Below the pieces are notes generated by a model. That model saw only the letters and a program-made list of their open reading frames with translations, was not told the origin of the DNA and did not search any database. This document shows positions 8,073 through 16,300 of a DNA stretch of 64,000 bases, one piece after another. The position numbers and the translations under genes were made by a program. This stretch comes from Candidatus Villigracilis adiacens (GTDB taxonomy: Bacteria; Chloroflexota; Anaerolineae; Anaerolineales; Villigracilaceae), in contig JADJBU010000017.1 in assembly GCA_016703605.1 (NCBI GenBank), forward strand, positions 1 to 64,000, given 5' to 3'. Position 1 is the first letter of the stretch, and every line of letters begins with the position of its first letter.

Positions 8073-8081
8073 TATGGACAA

Positions 8082-8316
8082 AACCGCTTGACCGAAGGAA
8101 GAATCCGCCGTATTATTGGTCATTCTCAAGACGGGCACACTTTAGGGTCATCCAAGCAAGCCGAAAAAATCCGGATAGGTTTTTTAGGCTTTCTTTGTAT
8201 ATATATCCCTTGAAAGGAGGTGACGCCGACCCACCCGCGCCTGGTCTGCCTGTTTGCTGCCACCCGCAGTTGCTTGCGGGAATCAAATTTTGTTTATGTT
8301 TTGGAGGAGTAAGATA
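8082..8316 (+). other. Leader region of the liv operon
   Basis: 235 bases with no convincing protein gene. They contain a TATATATA stretch (about 8199-8208) that could be part of a promoter, an unusual AAAGGAGGTGACGCC block (from about 8214), a CCCGCA/TGCGGG hairpin (about 8263-8280) and the GGAGGAG ribosome binding site at 8303-8309. No known riboswitch is recognised. Confidence 0.4.
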
Positions 8317-9603
8317 ATGAACAAGCGTTTACTCGCTTTACTGTCCCTGCTGGTTGTTGCCAGCATGGCGCTCGCCGCCTGTGGCGGCGGAGCCGCGCCG
8401 GCTACCGAAGCCCCTGCGGAAGAACCCGCCGCGACCGAAGCTCCCGCGACCGAAGCCGCCGCGACCGAAGAAGCTGCTGCCTCGATGGGTACCATCAAGA
8501 TTGCGACCCAGTCCCCGCTCTCCGGCGGTCAGTCTCTGCTCGGCGTTGCCATCAAGCAGGGCGCTGAACTGGCTCTCGAACAGCTCGGCGGCGATCTCGC
8601 CGCGATGGGCTACGATGTCCAGCTCGCTCCGTACGATGACCAGGCGACCCCTGACGTCGGCGTTGCGAATGCGAAGAACATCGTCGCTGATTCCGAGATC
8701 CTCTGCGGTGTCGGTCACTTGAACTCCGGCGTGATGATCCCCTCTTCCGAGGAATATCACACCGCCAACCTCGCCTTCGTCTCCCCCGCCAACACCAACC
8801 CCGTTGTGACCACCCGTGGTTACCTCGAAGTGAACCGTGTCGTGGGTCGCGATGACGTTCAGGCTCCAGCTGCTGAAGAGTTCGCCTTCACCACCCTCGG
8901 CGCCAAATCCGTCTACATCATCCACGACAAGACCGCCTACGGTCAGGGCGTTGCCGAGTTCTTCCGCGGCGCTGCTGAAGAAGATGGCTTGGAAATCGTC
9001 GCCTTCGAAGGCACCGAAGAAACCGCCAACTTCGACGCGATCGTGACCCCGCTCGTTGCGGCTCAGCCGGATGTTGTGTTCTTTGCCGGTATCTATAACC
9101 AGGCTGGCGTGTTCTTCAAGCAGGCCCGCGACGCCGGTTACGAAGGCACCTTCATGGGTACCGACGGTATGGATGCCTCTGACCTCGCCGACATTGCCGG
9201 CGACGCTCTGACCACCGGCGGCGGTATGTACTACACCACCGTTGCTGGTCCGGCGAGCGCCTACGCCGCCGCCGCCCAGTTCGCCGCGGACTACGAAGCC
9301 AAGTTCGGCGCTACGCCGGAACCCTTCGCCGCCCAGGCGTACGACTCGATGGCTGTCTGCCTTGCCGCGATCAAGGCTGCGGCTGAAGCCGCCGGCGGCA
9401 CCCCCAGCCGCTTGCAGGTTGCGGAAGCGGTTCGCCAGGTCAGCATCGAAGGTCTGACCGGCGCCATCGCCTTCGACGACATCGGTGACCTCCCGACCGC
9501 GCAGTACTTCATCCTCAAGGTGAACGGCGCGACCAAGGACACCTGGAACACCAACGAGATCGTCGAAATTCTCGAAGTGGCCTCCCCCGGCAAGGGCGAA
9601 TAA
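8317..9603 (+). CDS. livK: Branched-chain amino acid ABC transporter, substrate-binding lipoprotein
   Basis: 428 aa. Type II signal peptide with lipobox LAAC (MNKRLLALLSLLVVASMALAAC), then a low-complexity Ala/Glu/Thr/Pro linker (about residues 25-55), then a periplasmic-binding-protein type I fold (KIATQSPLSGGQSLLGVAIK; AGVFFKQARDAGYEG; YDSMAVCLAAIKAA). It binds branched-chain amino acids or related amides outside the membrane and delivers them to LivHMGF encoded next. The ATG at 8317 follows a GGAGGAG site by 7 nt. A strong stem-loop after the stop separates it from livH and would give a higher level of binding protein than permease. Confidence 0.93.
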   Translation: MNKRLLALLSLLVVASMALAACGGGAAPATEAPAEEPAATEAPATEAAATEEAAASMGTIKIATQSPLSGGQSLLGVAIKQGAELALEQLGGDLAAMGYDVQLAPYDDQATPDVGVANAKNIVADSEILCGVGHLNSGVMIPSSEEYHTANLAFVSPANTNPVVTTRGYLEVNRVVGRDDVQAPAAEEFAFTTLGAKSVYIIHDKTAYGQGVAEFFRGAAEEDGLEIVAFEGTEETANFDAIVTPLVAAQPDVVFFAGIYNQAGVFFKQARDAGYEGTFMGTDGMDASDLADIAGDALTTGGGMYYTTVAGPASAYAAAAQFAADYEAKFGATPEPFAAQAYDSMAVCLAAIKAAAEAAGGTPSRLQVAEAVRQVSIEGLTGAIAFDDIGDLPTAQYFILKVNGATKDTWNTNEIVEILEVASPGKGE

Positions 9604-9623
9604 TCCCGCCGATTGCAACAAAA

Positions 9624-9651
9624 GCCTCTCTCCCCGCAAGGGGAGAGAGGC
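9624..9651 (+). terminator. Intra-operon terminator/attenuator
   Basis: GCCTCTCTCCCC and GGGGAGAGAGGC form a perfect 12-bp stem with a GCAA tetraloop, followed by TCATTTT. It lies between the binding-protein gene and the permease genes, where partial termination is common in ABC operons. Confidence 0.75.
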
Positions 9652-9668
9652 TCATTTTCAAGACAGGA

Positions 9669-10811
9669 TTGATGATAATGAAGAGTATCACCGAAAATCC
9701 CGTTTACAAATTTCTTCTGTTTCCAATCGGGCAGATTCTTATTTTCGCCCTCGGAGCGAGCGTAGTCCTGTCGCTGGTAACCGTTTTGCTCGCTTTTATC
9801 TTTAAGTTCAATGTGACAGATTTCGACCTGGTCGAAAGGACGATGCTGATCCTGCCGCAGGTCGTCATCAACGGCGTCACTATCGGCTTTGTCTATGCCA
9901 CCATCGCCCTGGGTTACACCATGGTGTACGGTGTTTTGGAATTCATTAATTTTTCACACAGCGAGATCTTCATGGTCGGCGGCATCGTCGGCATTCAGTT
10001 GATGGCGTATTTCGAACATATCGGCACGCTGGCGACCATGAACGAGTACCTGGTCATCGCGCTTGCCATCATCCTGGCGATGGTCGTTTCCGGTTCGCTG
10101 GCGGTGGTGGTGGAACGGCTCGCCTACAAACCCCTGCGCGGCGCGCCGAAACTCGTGCCCCTTATCTCTGCGATCGGCATGTCCTTCTTCCTTCAGGATA
10201 TCGTGCGCCTGATCCTCAGCCTGACAACGGGCGAGTTCAACGTCATTCTTCCCAAGTTCGGCACCTTTGACGAATTCTGGAAACTGGCAGTCCCCGGCAT
10301 GGAAGACCCGCTTCGCATCCAGATCAAATCCGCCATCATGGTCGGGGTCGCTGTTCTGATGCTGGTGGGGCTTAATTACCTGGTGAACGGCACCAAGGTT
10401 GGCAAAGCCATCCGCGCCGTTGCGCAGGACCGTCCTTCCGCCAGCCTGATGGGGATCAACGTCAACCAGATCATTTCGATCACTTTTCTCGTCGGTGGCA
10501 CGCTGGGGGGGGCGGCGGGCGTCTTGTTTGCTCTCAAAGCGACAAAACTCGACCCGTTCTCCGGCTTTTTCCCCGGTTTGAAAGCGTTCACGTCGGCGGT
10601 ATTGGGCGGCATCGGCAACCTGACAGGCGCCCTGCTCGGCGGTCTGGTATTGGGGCTGCTCGAGTCTTTCGCCGCCTCCTACCTGGGAATTTTCACCAAC
10701 GGCGCGTTCGGCGCAGAGTACAAGGATATCTTTGCCTTTGCCATTCTCATCCTGGTGCTGATCTTCCGCCCCTCCGGCCTGCTCGGACAGACCGTCGGTC
10801 AGAAGGCGTAG
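9669..10811 (+). CDS. livH: Branched-chain amino acid ABC transporter permease LivH
   Basis: 380 aa inner-membrane permease. An extra N-terminal membrane segment (about residues 13-45) is followed by the LivH core: GVTIGFVYATIALGYTMVYGVLEFINFSHSEIFM, the cytoplasmic coupling region RAVAQDRPSASLMGINVNQI, and the C-terminal FRPSGLLGQTVG motif. It forms the channel together with LivM. An alternative ATG at 9678 would shorten it by three codons. A 12-nt gap precedes livM. Confidence 0.93.
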   Translation: MMIMKSITENPVYKFLLFPIGQILIFALGASVVLSLVTVLLAFIFKFNVTDFDLVERTMLILPQVVINGVTIGFVYATIALGYTMVYGVLEFINFSHSEIFMVGGIVGIQLMAYFEHIGTLATMNEYLVIALAIILAMVVSGSLAVVVERLAYKPLRGAPKLVPLISAIGMSFFLQDIVRLILSLTTGEFNVILPKFGTFDEFWKLAVPGMEDPLRIQIKSAIMVGVAVLMLVGLNYLVNGTKVGKAIRAVAQDRPSASLMGINVNQIISITFLVGGTLGGAAGVLFALKATKLDPFSGFFPGLKAFTSAVLGGIGNLTGALLGGLVLGLLESFAASYLGIFTNGAFGAEYKDIFAFAILILVLIFRPSGLLGQTVGQKA

Positions 10812-10823
10812 AAAGGGTATCCC

Positions 10824-12161
10824 ATGAACACACTCTTTGGCAATTTTTTCAAGAAAGCCAATACGGGTTTCTGGCCCGTGCTGATCGCCCTGGCATTCCT
10901 GTTGATTGGCACATTTAGCGTATATCAAAGCCCAAGATCGCTGGCGGCATTTCTTATCCTGATGTCCACCCCGTTGATCCTTTATTTCATGAAAATGAAC
11001 ATGAAGGTAAAGGTTTTCATCGGCTTGATGTTGATCGTTATCATCCTGCCGGTGCTTGGCATCCGCAACATTTTCTATTTGGAGGTCATCTTCCAGATGG
11101 CGGTCTTCGCCGCGCTGGCGCTGGGCTTGAATATCGTGATCGGCATGGCGGGGCTGCTCGATCTCGGGTACGTCGCCTTCTACGCCGTTGGCGCCTATTC
11201 CTGGGCGATCTTCGGTTCGAAACAACTATCTCTCCTCTATTCCGTTCCGGGCGCGGCTCCCGCCGATGCCCCCTTTGCCCTCGACCCAAGGTGGTTCTGG
11301 CTCTTTCTCTTCCTCGGCGTCGGGCTGGCAGCCATTACAGGAATATTGCTCGGCTTGCCCGTCCTGCGTTTGAAAGGCGATTACCTCGCCATCGTTACGC
11401 TCGGATTTGGCGAAGTGATTCGCGTGCTGGCGCTCAACCTCGACAAACCGATCAACCTGACCAACGGACCGCAGGGCATCACCCCCATTCAACGCCCGCC
11501 CCTCCCCCCGGAGTCGATCCTTCAATTCTTCCGCGATATTCTCGAGCCGTTTGTGGGGCACGTCCCCACCGATGCCGAGTTCTACAACGTCTTCTTTTAC
11601 TTCCTGGCGCTGATCATCATCGCAATTGCGATTTTAGTCGCCACCCGCCTGGAAGATTCCCGCATCGGGCGCGCATGGACGGCGATCCGCGAAGACGAGA
11701 CCGCCGCCATCGCCATGGGCATTCCGCTGGTCAAGATGAAACTCGCCGCATTCGCCGCCGGAGCCTCCTTTGCCGGAGCCATGGGCGCGCTCTACGCCGC
11801 GAATCGAACCTTCGTCAGCCCCGAGACGTTTTCCTTCCTCCAATCCATCGGCGTGCTGACCATGGTCATCCTCGGCGGCTTGGGAAGCATCCCCGGAGTC
11901 ATCTTCGGCGCGGCGGCGGTCGTGCTGCTCAATATTCAAATCCTGCAAAACTTCTCGCTGTACCTGAGCGAACTTCGCCAGAGCGACGCCGTCATCCCGA
12001 TCATCAACTTTGCCTGGAAGGACCTTTCCAATCAATTGGACCCGGCGAAGTACCAGAAACTGGTATTTGGTTTAATCCTGATCCTGATGATGATCTTCCG
12101 TCCGTCCGGTTTGATCCCGGCAGAACGGCGCAAGCGCGAACTTGTCGAAGAGAAAGAATAG
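10824..12161 (+). CDS. livM: Branched-chain amino acid ABC transporter permease LivM
   Basis: 445 aa, second permease. Four N-terminal hydrophobic segments, then the LivM core NIVIGMAGLLDLGYVAFYAVGAY, LKGDYLAIVTLGFGEVIRV, and the coupling motif RAWTAIREDETAAIAMGIPLVKMKLAAFAAGA. The end FRPSGLIPAERRKREL matches the family. A 12-nt gap precedes livG. Confidence 0.93.
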   Translation: MNTLFGNFFKKANTGFWPVLIALAFLLIGTFSVYQSPRSLAAFLILMSTPLILYFMKMNMKVKVFIGLMLIVIILPVLGIRNIFYLEVIFQMAVFAALALGLNIVIGMAGLLDLGYVAFYAVGAYSWAIFGSKQLSLLYSVPGAAPADAPFALDPRWFWLFLFLGVGLAAITGILLGLPVLRLKGDYLAIVTLGFGEVIRVLALNLDKPINLTNGPQGITPIQRPPLPPESILQFFRDILEPFVGHVPTDAEFYNVFFYFLALIIIAIAILVATRLEDSRIGRAWTAIREDETAAIAMGIPLVKMKLAAFAAGASFAGAMGALYAANRTFVSPETFSFLQSIGVLTMVILGGLGSIPGVIFGAAAVVLLNIQILQNFSLYLSELRQSDAVIPIINFAWKDLSNQLDPAKYQKLVFGLILILMMIFRPSGLIPAERRKRELVEEKE

Positions 12162-12173
12162 GCGGTTGACATC

Positions 12174-12962
12174 ATGACCTTACTCAACACTACAAATGTC
12201 GTCAAACGCTTTGGTGGTCTGGTAGCCGTCAACAAAATGACCTTCTCGGTGGACGAGGGACGCATCGTCAGCATCATCGGACCAAACGGAGCCGGAAAAA
12301 CCACATTCTTCAACAGCCTGACCGGCATCTACAAACCGGAAGAGGGGCAGATCACCTTCAAGGGACAATCCCTGATCGGGCTGCGTCCCGACCAGGTTGC
12401 CGCCACCGGCATTGCCCGCACCTTCCAGAACATCCGCCTCTTTGGAAGCATGACCGTGATCGAGAATATTCTGGTCGGTATGCACATCCAATTGAAACAA
12501 GGCGGGCTCGACACGATCTTCCGCACCAGAAAATTCAATCAAGAGGAAAACGACGCCGAGCAGCGCGCAAAAGACCTGATGGAATACGTCGGCTTGAAGA
12601 ATGTCGGCAATGAACTTGCCCGCAACCTGCCCTACGGCGGGCAGCGCCGCATCGAGATCGCCCGCGCCCTGGCGGCCAACCCCACCCTGCTTCTGCTGGA
12701 CGAACCCACCGCCGGTATGAACCCGAACGAATCGGAGGATGCCATCAAACTCTTCCGGCGCATCCGCGACGACAAGGGAATCACCATTCTGATGATCGAA
12801 CATGACATGCGCGTGGTCATGGGAATATCAGAGCACATCAGCGTGATGGACTACGGAGAAAAGATCGCCGAAGGCTCCCCGGCTGAGATTCGCTCGAACC
12901 AGCGCGTGATCGAAGCCTACCTCGGCAGAGGCGCCGCCGTGGCTCACGAGCAAAAGGCATAG
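12174..12962 (+). CDS. livG: Branched-chain amino acid ABC transporter ATP-binding protein LivG
   Basis: 262 aa ATPase. Walker A GPNGAGKT, Q-loop region IARTFQNIRLF, a signature variant NLPYGGQRRIEIARALA (YGGQ in place of LSGGQ, as usual in LivG), Walker B LLLLDEPTAGMNP and the switch His in LMIEHDMRVV. Powers import through LivHM. The extra residues after Walker A are typical of LivG compared with LivF. Confidence 0.95.
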   Translation: MTLLNTTNVVKRFGGLVAVNKMTFSVDEGRIVSIIGPNGAGKTTFFNSLTGIYKPEEGQITFKGQSLIGLRPDQVAATGIARTFQNIRLFGSMTVIENILVGMHIQLKQGGLDTIFRTRKFNQEENDAEQRAKDLMEYVGLKNVGNELARNLPYGGQRRIEIARALAANPTLLLLDEPTAGMNPNESEDAIKLFRRIRDDKGITILMIEHDMRVVMGISEHISVMDYGEKIAEGSPAEIRSNQRVIEAYLGRGAAVAHEQKA

Positions 12963-12973
12963 GAGCATCTGTC

Positions 12974-13690
12974 ATGGGAAAACTACTCGAACTCACCAAT
13001 GTCCATTCCTATTACGGACACATCCATGCCCTGAAAGGCGTCTCCCTTTACGTTAACGAAGGCGAAATCGTCACCCTGATCGGTTCCAACGGCGCGGGAA
13101 AAAGCACCTCCCTGCGAACCATCTCCGGCATTATCCACGCCCGCGAAGGCAAGGTCCTGCTGGACGGAAAGGACATCACCCATGCCGAACCGCACAACAT
13201 CGTCAGGATGGGAATTGGTCATGTGCCGGAGGGACGCGGCATCTTCCCAAAACTGACCGTGCAGGAAAACCTCGAAATGGGCGCCTTCACCGTCAACGAC
13301 CAAAAGGCGATCAAAGACCGGCTCCAACTGGTCTTCGAGATGTTTCCGCGCCTCAAGGAAAGAATCTCCCAATACGGCGGGACTCTCTCCGGCGGCGAAC
13401 AGCAAATGCTCGCCATCGGACGCGGACTGATGCTCAATCCCCGCATCCTCATGCTGGACGAGCCTTCCATGGGTCTGGCTCCCGTGCTGGTGGATTTGAT
13501 ATTCGATATCATCAAAAAATTAAACGAACAGGGTGTCACCATCCTGCTCGTGGAGCAGAACGCGCTCATGGCGCTCTCGATTGCCAACCGCGGTTATGTG
13601 CTCCAAACCGGCTCGATTGCCCTGACCGATGACGCCGCCAAATTGAAGAAGAACGAAATGGTTCAAAAAACCTACCTGGGTATCGAATAA
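12974..13690 (+). CDS. livF: Branched-chain amino acid ABC transporter ATP-binding protein LivF
   Basis: 238 aa ATPase. Walker A GSNGAGKST, Q-loop GHVPEGRGIFPKLTVQENL, signature LSGGEQQMLAIGRGLM, Walker B ILMLDEPSMGLAP and switch His region LLVEQNALMAL. Last gene of the liv operon, 11 nt behind livG and followed by a strong terminator. Confidence 0.95.
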   Translation: MGKLLELTNVHSYYGHIHALKGVSLYVNEGEIVTLIGSNGAGKSTSLRTISGIIHAREGKVLLDGKDITHAEPHNIVRMGIGHVPEGRGIFPKLTVQENLEMGAFTVNDQKAIKDRLQLVFEMFPRLKERISQYGGTLSGGEQQMLAIGRGLMLNPRILMLDEPSMGLAPVLVDLIFDIIKKLNEQGVTILLVEQNALMALSIANRGYVLQTGSIALTDDAAKLKKNEMVQKTYLGIE

Positions 13691-13708
13691 AGCGAACACA
13701 CAACAATA

Positions 13709-13742
13709 AAAAACCCGTTTTCACACGAAAGCGGGTTTTTTT
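13709..13742 (+). terminator. Terminator of the liv operon
   Basis: AAACCCG and CGGGTTT arms extend through TTTTC/GAAAG (one G-T pair) to a 12-bp stem with an ACAC loop, followed by a T-run. Confidence 0.9.
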
Positions 13743-13750
13743 GTAAAATG

Positions 13751-13882
13751 GTAACTGCTCAGCCTGTCATTTCGACGAGCGCCAGCGAGGAGAAATCCAG
13801 CACAATATTGAGGAAGGTTTCTCGTGGCGCCTCGCGCCACTCGAAATGACAAGGCGAGGTAGTGAATTGGCAGAGTAGTTAC
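13751..13882. mobile_element. MITE-like element, family A, copy 1
   Basis: 132 bp with ends GTAACTGCTCAGCC and (reverse complement of the right end) GTAACTACTCTGCC. It is flanked by an exact 8-bp direct repeat GTAAAATG (13743-13750 and 13883-13890). Compared with the copies at 42832 and 54558 it lies in the opposite orientation. The interior has the paired TGTCATTTCGA / TCGAAATGACA motifs and a GTGGCGC/GCGCCAC palindrome. Confidence 0.85.
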
Positions 13883-13898
13883 GTAAAATGAGCATATT

Positions 13899-15056
13899 AT
13901 GACCGGATTACCCAAAACAGCAGACATCCTCATCATCGGCGGCGGCGTGATGGGCGCCAGCGCCGCCTATCACCTCGCAAAACGCGGGGCGAAGAATATT
14001 GTCCTCCTCGAAAAAGAATCCCATTTCGGTACCGGCGCAACGGGACGCTGCGCGGGCGGGGTGCGCTACCAATTCTCGACCGAGATCAACGTCACATTGT
14101 CGCTTCACAGCCTGCCGATGATCGAACGCTTCAGGGAAGAGCTCGGGCAGGACCCCGGCTATCACAAATACGGTTATTTATTGGCGGCGACGAATGAAAA
14201 TATCGTCAAAGAGTTCGAGCGTAACGTCGCCATGCAGAACCGGCTGGGCGTGCAGACCGAACTGTTGAGCGGAGACGAAGTCCGCAGGCGGCTGCCGCTG
14301 ATGCGCTTCGACGATGCGCTGGCGGGAACCTTCCATCACCTCGACGGGACAGCCGACCCGAACAGCATCGTGATGGGCTACGTCAACGCGGCGCAGAAGA
14401 TGGGCGTGACGGCGCTCACAGACGCGGAAGTAATTGGAATCACCGTCGGCGGCGGGGAGGTTCGCAGCGTAAAAACAAGTTTGGGCGGGGTCGAGACCCG
14501 CACTGTCCTCAATGCGGCAGGACCCTGGTCGGGTCTGATCGGCTCGATGGCGGGAGTCCGCATCCCGATCACGCCGTTGCGCAGGCAGATATTCACGACG
14601 AATCCGTTGAAGGAAATTCCGGAAGATTTTCCGTTTGTGATTGATTTTGCGCAATCCTTGTATTTTCATCGCGAAGGTGAAGGCTTGCTGGTTGGCATGA
14701 GCAATCAAAATGAAAAGCCGGGCTTTGACCAGAATGTGGACGAGGATTTTGAACTGGTGAATCTCGAAGCCGCCATTGCGAGAATGCCCCTGCTGGAAAA
14801 AGCCAGCCGCGCCGCGCATTGGGCGGGTTTGTATGAGATCACGCCGGACGCGCACCCGATCTTCGGCGCGACGGACGTGAAGGGCTTTTCGCTTTGCACG
14901 GGCTTTTCGGGTCATGGTTTCATGCACGGACCGATCTCCGGCAAATTAATGAGCGAATTTATTTTGGACGGAAAATTTTCAAGCGTGGATGTATCCATGC
15001 TGGATTGGAAACGCTTCGAAGAGGGGCGTTTGATAAAAGAGTACAATGTAGTTTAA
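13899..15056 (+). CDS. FAD-dependent oxidoreductase (DAO / sarcosine oxidase beta type)
   Basis: 385 aa. N-terminal dinucleotide-binding motif ILIIGGGVMGASAAYHLA followed by VLLEKESHFGTGATGRCAGGVRYQF (GATGR(C/S)AGG is the typical flavin site of sarcosine/dimethylglycine/proline oxidases). The C-terminus is AHWAGLYEITPDAHPIFG and GFSGHGFMHGP. Likely oxidises an N-methylated or secondary amino acid; the substrate cannot be read from sequence. The family A element ends 16 bp upstream, and its target duplication leaves a TAAAAT box 9 nt before the ATG. Confidence 0.85.
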   Translation: MTGLPKTADILIIGGGVMGASAAYHLAKRGAKNIVLLEKESHFGTGATGRCAGGVRYQFSTEINVTLSLHSLPMIERFREELGQDPGYHKYGYLLAATNENIVKEFERNVAMQNRLGVQTELLSGDEVRRRLPLMRFDDALAGTFHHLDGTADPNSIVMGYVNAAQKMGVTALTDAEVIGITVGGGEVRSVKTSLGGVETRTVLNAAGPWSGLIGSMAGVRIPITPLRRQIFTTNPLKEIPEDFPFVIDFAQSLYFHREGEGLLVGMSNQNEKPGFDQNVDEDFELVNLEAAIARMPLLEKASRAAHWAGLYEITPDAHPIFGATDVKGFSLCTGFSGHGFMHGPISGKLMSEFILDGKFSSVDVSMLDWKRFEEGRLIKEYNVV

Positions 15057-15057
15057 T

Positions 15058-15142
15058 TAAACACAAAGGACACCAAGGTCACGAAGGAAAGACCATGGAG
15101 AGGTTTTAGCCTTTGTGTACTTCGTGACCTTCGTGTTTAAAG
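15058..15142. repeat. Imperfect inverted repeat (CACAAAG/CTTTGTG type)
   Basis: The left part AAACACAAAGGACACC...GGTCACGAAGG is mirrored by CTTTGTGTACTTCGTGACC...TTCGTGTTT on the right, filling the gap between two genes. A related fragment (CACGAAGGTCACAAAGTACAC) lies at about 28893-28914. Confidence 0.6.
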
Positions 15143-15148
15143 GATTTT

Positions 15149-16300
15149 ATGACTTCAGCGGAAATCATCACCATCGGCACGGAAATATTACTCGGCGAGA
15201 TCGTGGACACGAACACGCGTTATATCGCGCGCACGCTGCGCGGGTTGGGCGTGGACCTGTATCGCACCATTACCATCGGCGATAACGTGGAGCGCATTGC
15301 CAGCGCCATCAGCCATTCGATGGAACGCGCCGACATCGTCATCACCACCGGCGGGCTGGGTCCCACCGTGGACGATCCCACGCGCGAAGCCGTCGCCAGG
15401 GCGGTCGGGGTCGAAACCGAATTCCGCGAAGACCTCTGGCAACAGGTCGTCGAAACCATCGGGCGGTACGGGCGCAAACCGGCTGAGAACCAAAAACGCC
15501 AGGCGTACGTTCCCAAAGGCGCGATTGGTTTGCGCAACCCCGTCGGCACCGCGCCGTGTTTCATCGTTGAGCGTCCCCCTCTCCTCTCAGGAGAGGGTCT
15601 AGGGGTGAGGTCAGTCATCTCATTGCCCGGCGTGCCGGCCGAAATGGAACTCATCCTGCGCGAGTCGGTCATTCCGTACTTGCAAAAAAGATTCGGTCTC
15701 AATGAAATCATCAAAGTGCGCGTGCTTCACTGCTCCGGTCTGGGCGAAGGCATGATCGACGAAAAGATCGCCGACCTCGAAACGCTCAGCAACCCCACCG
15801 TCGGTCTCGCCGCGCATACGGGCGTGGTGGATGTCCGCATCGCCGCAAAAGCAAAAAGCGAGTCTGAGGCGGACGAGATGATCGCCAAAGTTGAAGCGCA
15901 GGTACGCGAACGCCTTGGCAGCGTCGTCTTCGGCGCGGACGATGACAGACTCGAAAACGTCGTATTGGATTTGTTGGAAAAACGCGGCTGGAAACTGACC
16001 GCCATCTCAAGCGGACTCGACGACCCCATCTTTCGCAAACTCTCAAACAGCGCTTCTTTCCCGGGCTTGAACCTTGACTCTTTAACCCAAGCCTTGCGCG
16101 CCGCCCGAGCGGATTCAAATGCAGACATCGCCCTGGGCATCGCAGTCCATCCCGACGAACGCGCCGCCGACATGGCGATGATCACGCCCAAAGGCGAAAA
16201 GACGCACCGCATCACCTACGGCGGTCCGCCGCGCAGCCTTCCGCGCTGGAGCATGAACCTGGCATTGAACTGGCTCAGGACAACTTTAGAGGAAACCTAG
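15149..16300 (+). CDS. CinA-like protein with degenerate C-terminal domain
   Basis: 383 aa. The N-terminal MoCF-type domain is intact: EIITIGTEILLGEIVDTNTRYIARTLRGLG, VITTGGLGPTVDDPTREAVA, and ISLPGVPAEM. In CinA this part has ADP-ribose pyrophosphatase activity. The C-terminal part aligns in position with the PncC amidase but has KLTAISSGLDDPIF where the family has AESCTGG, so nicotinamide-nucleotide amidase activity is probably lost. A palindromic repeat (15577-15597) adds about 12 residues in frame (PPLLSGEGLGVR). The stop shares one base with the next start. Confidence 0.85.
   Translation: MTSAEIITIGTEILLGEIVDTNTRYIARTLRGLGVDLYRTITIGDNVERIASAISHSMERADIVITTGGLGPTVDDPTREAVARAVGVETEFREDLWQQVVETIGRYGRKPAENQKRQAYVPKGAIGLRNPVGTAPCFIVERPPLLSGEGLGVRSVISLPGVPAEMELILRESVIPYLQKRFGLNEIIKVRVLHCSGLGEGMIDEKIADLETLSNPTVGLAAHTGVVDVRIAAKAKSESEADEMIAKVEAQVRERLGSVVFGADDDRLENVVLDLLEKRGWKLTAISSGLDDPIFRKLSNSASFPGLNLDSLTQALRAARADSNADIALGIAVHPDERAADMAMITPKGEKTHRITYGGPPRSLPRWSMNLALNWLRTTLEET
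15577..15597. repeat. Palindromic repeat inside the cinA-like gene
   Basis: CCCTCTCCT (15577-15585) and AGGAGAGGG (15589-15597) form a perfect 9-bp stem with a CTC loop, followed by TCTAGGGGTGAGG. It replaces the short loop normally found between the GTAP.F and ISLPGVP motifs. Confidence 0.75.

Noticed and set aside
8214..8290. Known riboswitch before livK
   Set aside because: No motif of a named class could be matched; left as an unassigned leader.
8338..9639. Long open frames opposite livK and other GC-rich genes
   Set aside because: They follow from codon bias of the real gene. They lack ribosome sites, motifs and sensible composition.
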